Origin: Cristatella mucedo
Taxonomy: Eukaryota; Bryozoa; Phylactolaemata; Cristatellidae
Assembly: GCA_009760855.2 (NCBI GenBank)
Contig: WPIO01000003.1
Coordinates: 6,860,001-6,924,000 of the forward strand
Length of the DNA stretch: 64,000 bases
Direction: 5' to 3'
How positions within the stretch are numbered: position 1 is the first letter of the stretch; each line of letters starts with the position of its first letter. Position numbers and translations under genes: made by a program. Positions 1 through 64,000 of the stretch are shown piece by piece. The notes beneath the pieces were generated by a model that was not told the DNA's origin, searched no databases, and saw only the letters and a list, made by a program, of their open reading frames with translations.

Positions 1-62636
<62,636 letters not shown>

Positions 62637-63278
62637 GTGAGTACCGAGTCCAGCTCGAGCTGCCCTCTGCTGCTCTCTGCTTTGCTGTCACGTGACTCGC
62701 GGCTCAGCCGATCGCTCTTCTTTTACGAAAGGCTTGCTGTCTTCAGCTTCGTGGCCAATTGTGTCTTCTTTTTCTCTCGCCATGCGAGCTTGCTGCTCTT
62801 TTTCGTTTAGCAGTTCGCCTCGGCGTTGCTGCTTTACCTCAGCCTTTCGTGGCGTTTCGAACGCTCGGCTCGCCTCTGTGTCGCGTGCAACAAACACTGT
62901 CGATCGTTTGTCATTCATTACATGCAAGACCGTTTTGTCGCTACTGACAGCTATGTTTGATGAGGTGCAGTGAGCGCTGCCTTTTGAGCTGCACCCTTCA
63001 TCCTCCGTTGTCGGTGACGGCCGTTTGTCTCTCGGAGTAAATGCAAATTTGCTTATCGTTGAACGATAAGTAAATTTGCATTTACTTATCGTTTAACGCC
63101 ATAAAGAGATACACCTCCATGGCCCTTGAAAGGGTGAACAGTATTTGGTATCAATCTCCGGGTTTGAACTCGTATTCTACGAAGCTGGAGGCGAGAACCC
63201 CGCCAATTTGCCCATTTTACTGGAGTATGCTTATAATTAAATTATAACATCTGCGCGTTGCCTTTTTATTTGCAGCGC
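62637..63278. other. CHTF18 intron, no gene recognised
   Basis: Holds a strong hairpin at 63,037-63,085. Open frames on both strands show no family motif. Confidence 0.5.
63037..63085. repeat. Near-perfect 24 bp inverted repeat
   Basis: gtaaatgcaaatttgcttat.. pairs with ..ataagtaaatttgcatttac around a one-base loop with a single mismatch. Each arm contains the octamer ATGCAAAT or its complement. Confidence 0.93.
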
Positions 63279-63874
63279 CGCTTTCGCTCCGCGCCGGTAG
63301 GTCAGCCTGCGCATATTTCGCGCTTTCGGTCTAGTGTCCAATGGCGGCTGCTCACTGCGCTTATTGGCATTCGCTTAGCCGACGCGATGGAGCTCCAGCG
63401 TAGCGATCGATTGAGCGAGAGCAATTAAGGAAGCCGCGTCGGCATTTTGCACCCAAGCTCGCGGACAAGCCTCGCAGAGCGGAAATTGCCCAAGCCGCAG
63501 CGGAAATTGCACCTCGCGCGATCTGCGCGTGCGTAGTAGCGCTATGCAGCAGCTCGGAGGAAGAAGGCCGCTGTGAATCCTCTCTCACCGCTCGCTCGCG
63601 GGCTCCTTCGCTCGCTCGCTGGTTTTTGGTGCACGCTTCCGCCGACGCGCCGGCGTTTGGCGCACGCTCGCCGCCGCTGTTGCGCCGGCACCGCGCCGAC
63701 GCAACAGCGAGAAAAGGAGGAGAACGAAAGAAGCGGCAGCAGCCGCGGCGGCGGCGGCGGACAGCTTCGCTACGTCAACCGGTCGCGCCGACCGCATCCG
63801 GTCCGTCGCTCGAGCGGTCGTCTGCGCGAGCGCTAGCCGGGCAGCGCTGGACGAGACGTCAGTGGGATCCGTTT
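63279..63874. repeat. GC-rich dispersed repeat, copy B (partner 21,533-22,444)
   Basis: Begins cgctttcgctccgcgccggt and ends acgagacgtcagtgggatcc. It lacks the LINE piece and the 31 bp triplication of copy A, so it shows the uninterrupted form. Confidence 0.9.
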
Positions 63875-64000
63875 ATTCTCATCAATTCGTCGATTAGCAC
63901 AGGTCGACGAACATCCGCAGGGCGATTCATCAAGAGCCGGCCTCGGTCCCGACTTCGGTCGGAGGCGTCGAGCGCTCGCGGCGACCGCGAGCACTCGAGA
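63875..64000. other. GC-rich sequence at window end
   Basis: CpG-dense; a short gcggcgaccgcgagc stretch resembles 23,707-23,723 in the tetraspanin region. No gene assignable. Confidence 0.3.

Overview
The window is nuclear DNA of an animal, probably an invertebrate. Ten spaced exons on the + strand match CHTF18 (CTF18), the large subunit of the alternative clamp loader. Long introns, a tetraspanin gene, CR1/L2-like LINE fragments, tRNA-headed SINEs, Tc1 and Penelope fragments and microsatellites all fit a metazoan. I cannot name the species.

Layout. 1-19,154: CHTF18 exons 1-7, with introns holding a Tc1-like transposase remnant, a 1.7 kb CTG/GATCCT minisatellite, LINE and SINE copies and a Penelope-like GIY-YIG remnant. 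19,155-56,761: one giant CHTF18 intron. It holds a GC-rich block (about 21.5-26.8 kb) with a seven-exon antisense tetraspanin gene, then an abrupt switch to AT-rich DNA (about 26.85-55.09 kb). 56,762-62,636: three more CHTF18 exons. 62,637-64,000: intron and a second copy of a GC-rich repeat. CHTF18 is open at both ends of the window.

The AT-rich block is the notable part: endogenous Polinton/Maverick-like (adintovirus-like) viral DNA. It consists of two related but diverged gene sets in inverted orientation. The left set (26.84-39.81 kb) has its structural genes on the - strand and integrase at its left end. The right set (43.49-55.09 kb) has them on the + strand and integrase at its right end. 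Between them is a multi-repeat fibre gene on the + strand, split by a complete 2.2 kb MULE transposon with long TIRs and an 8 bp target duplication. Each set carries integrase, a zinc-binding gene, a phage-like fibre, a YqaJ-type nuclease, a double-jelly-roll capsid protein, a coiled-coil protein, tandem minor-capsid genes, a helical protein, an A32/FtsK-type packaging ATPase, a zinc ribbon plus adenain-like protease, a small unknown gene, a PLA2-like gene and an HNH endonuclease. The left set keeps three more genes near the centre. No protein-primed DNA polymerase B was recognised. All viral genes are broken by stops or frameshifts, so this is a fossil.

Together the viral genes describe a virion module (capsid, minor capsids, protease, packaging ATPase, PLA2-like and core-like proteins, fibres) plus an integration and recombination module. 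Most starts sit just downstream of a TATA-rich motif such as tatatag-a-ATG, suggesting a shared viral promoter with very short leaders.
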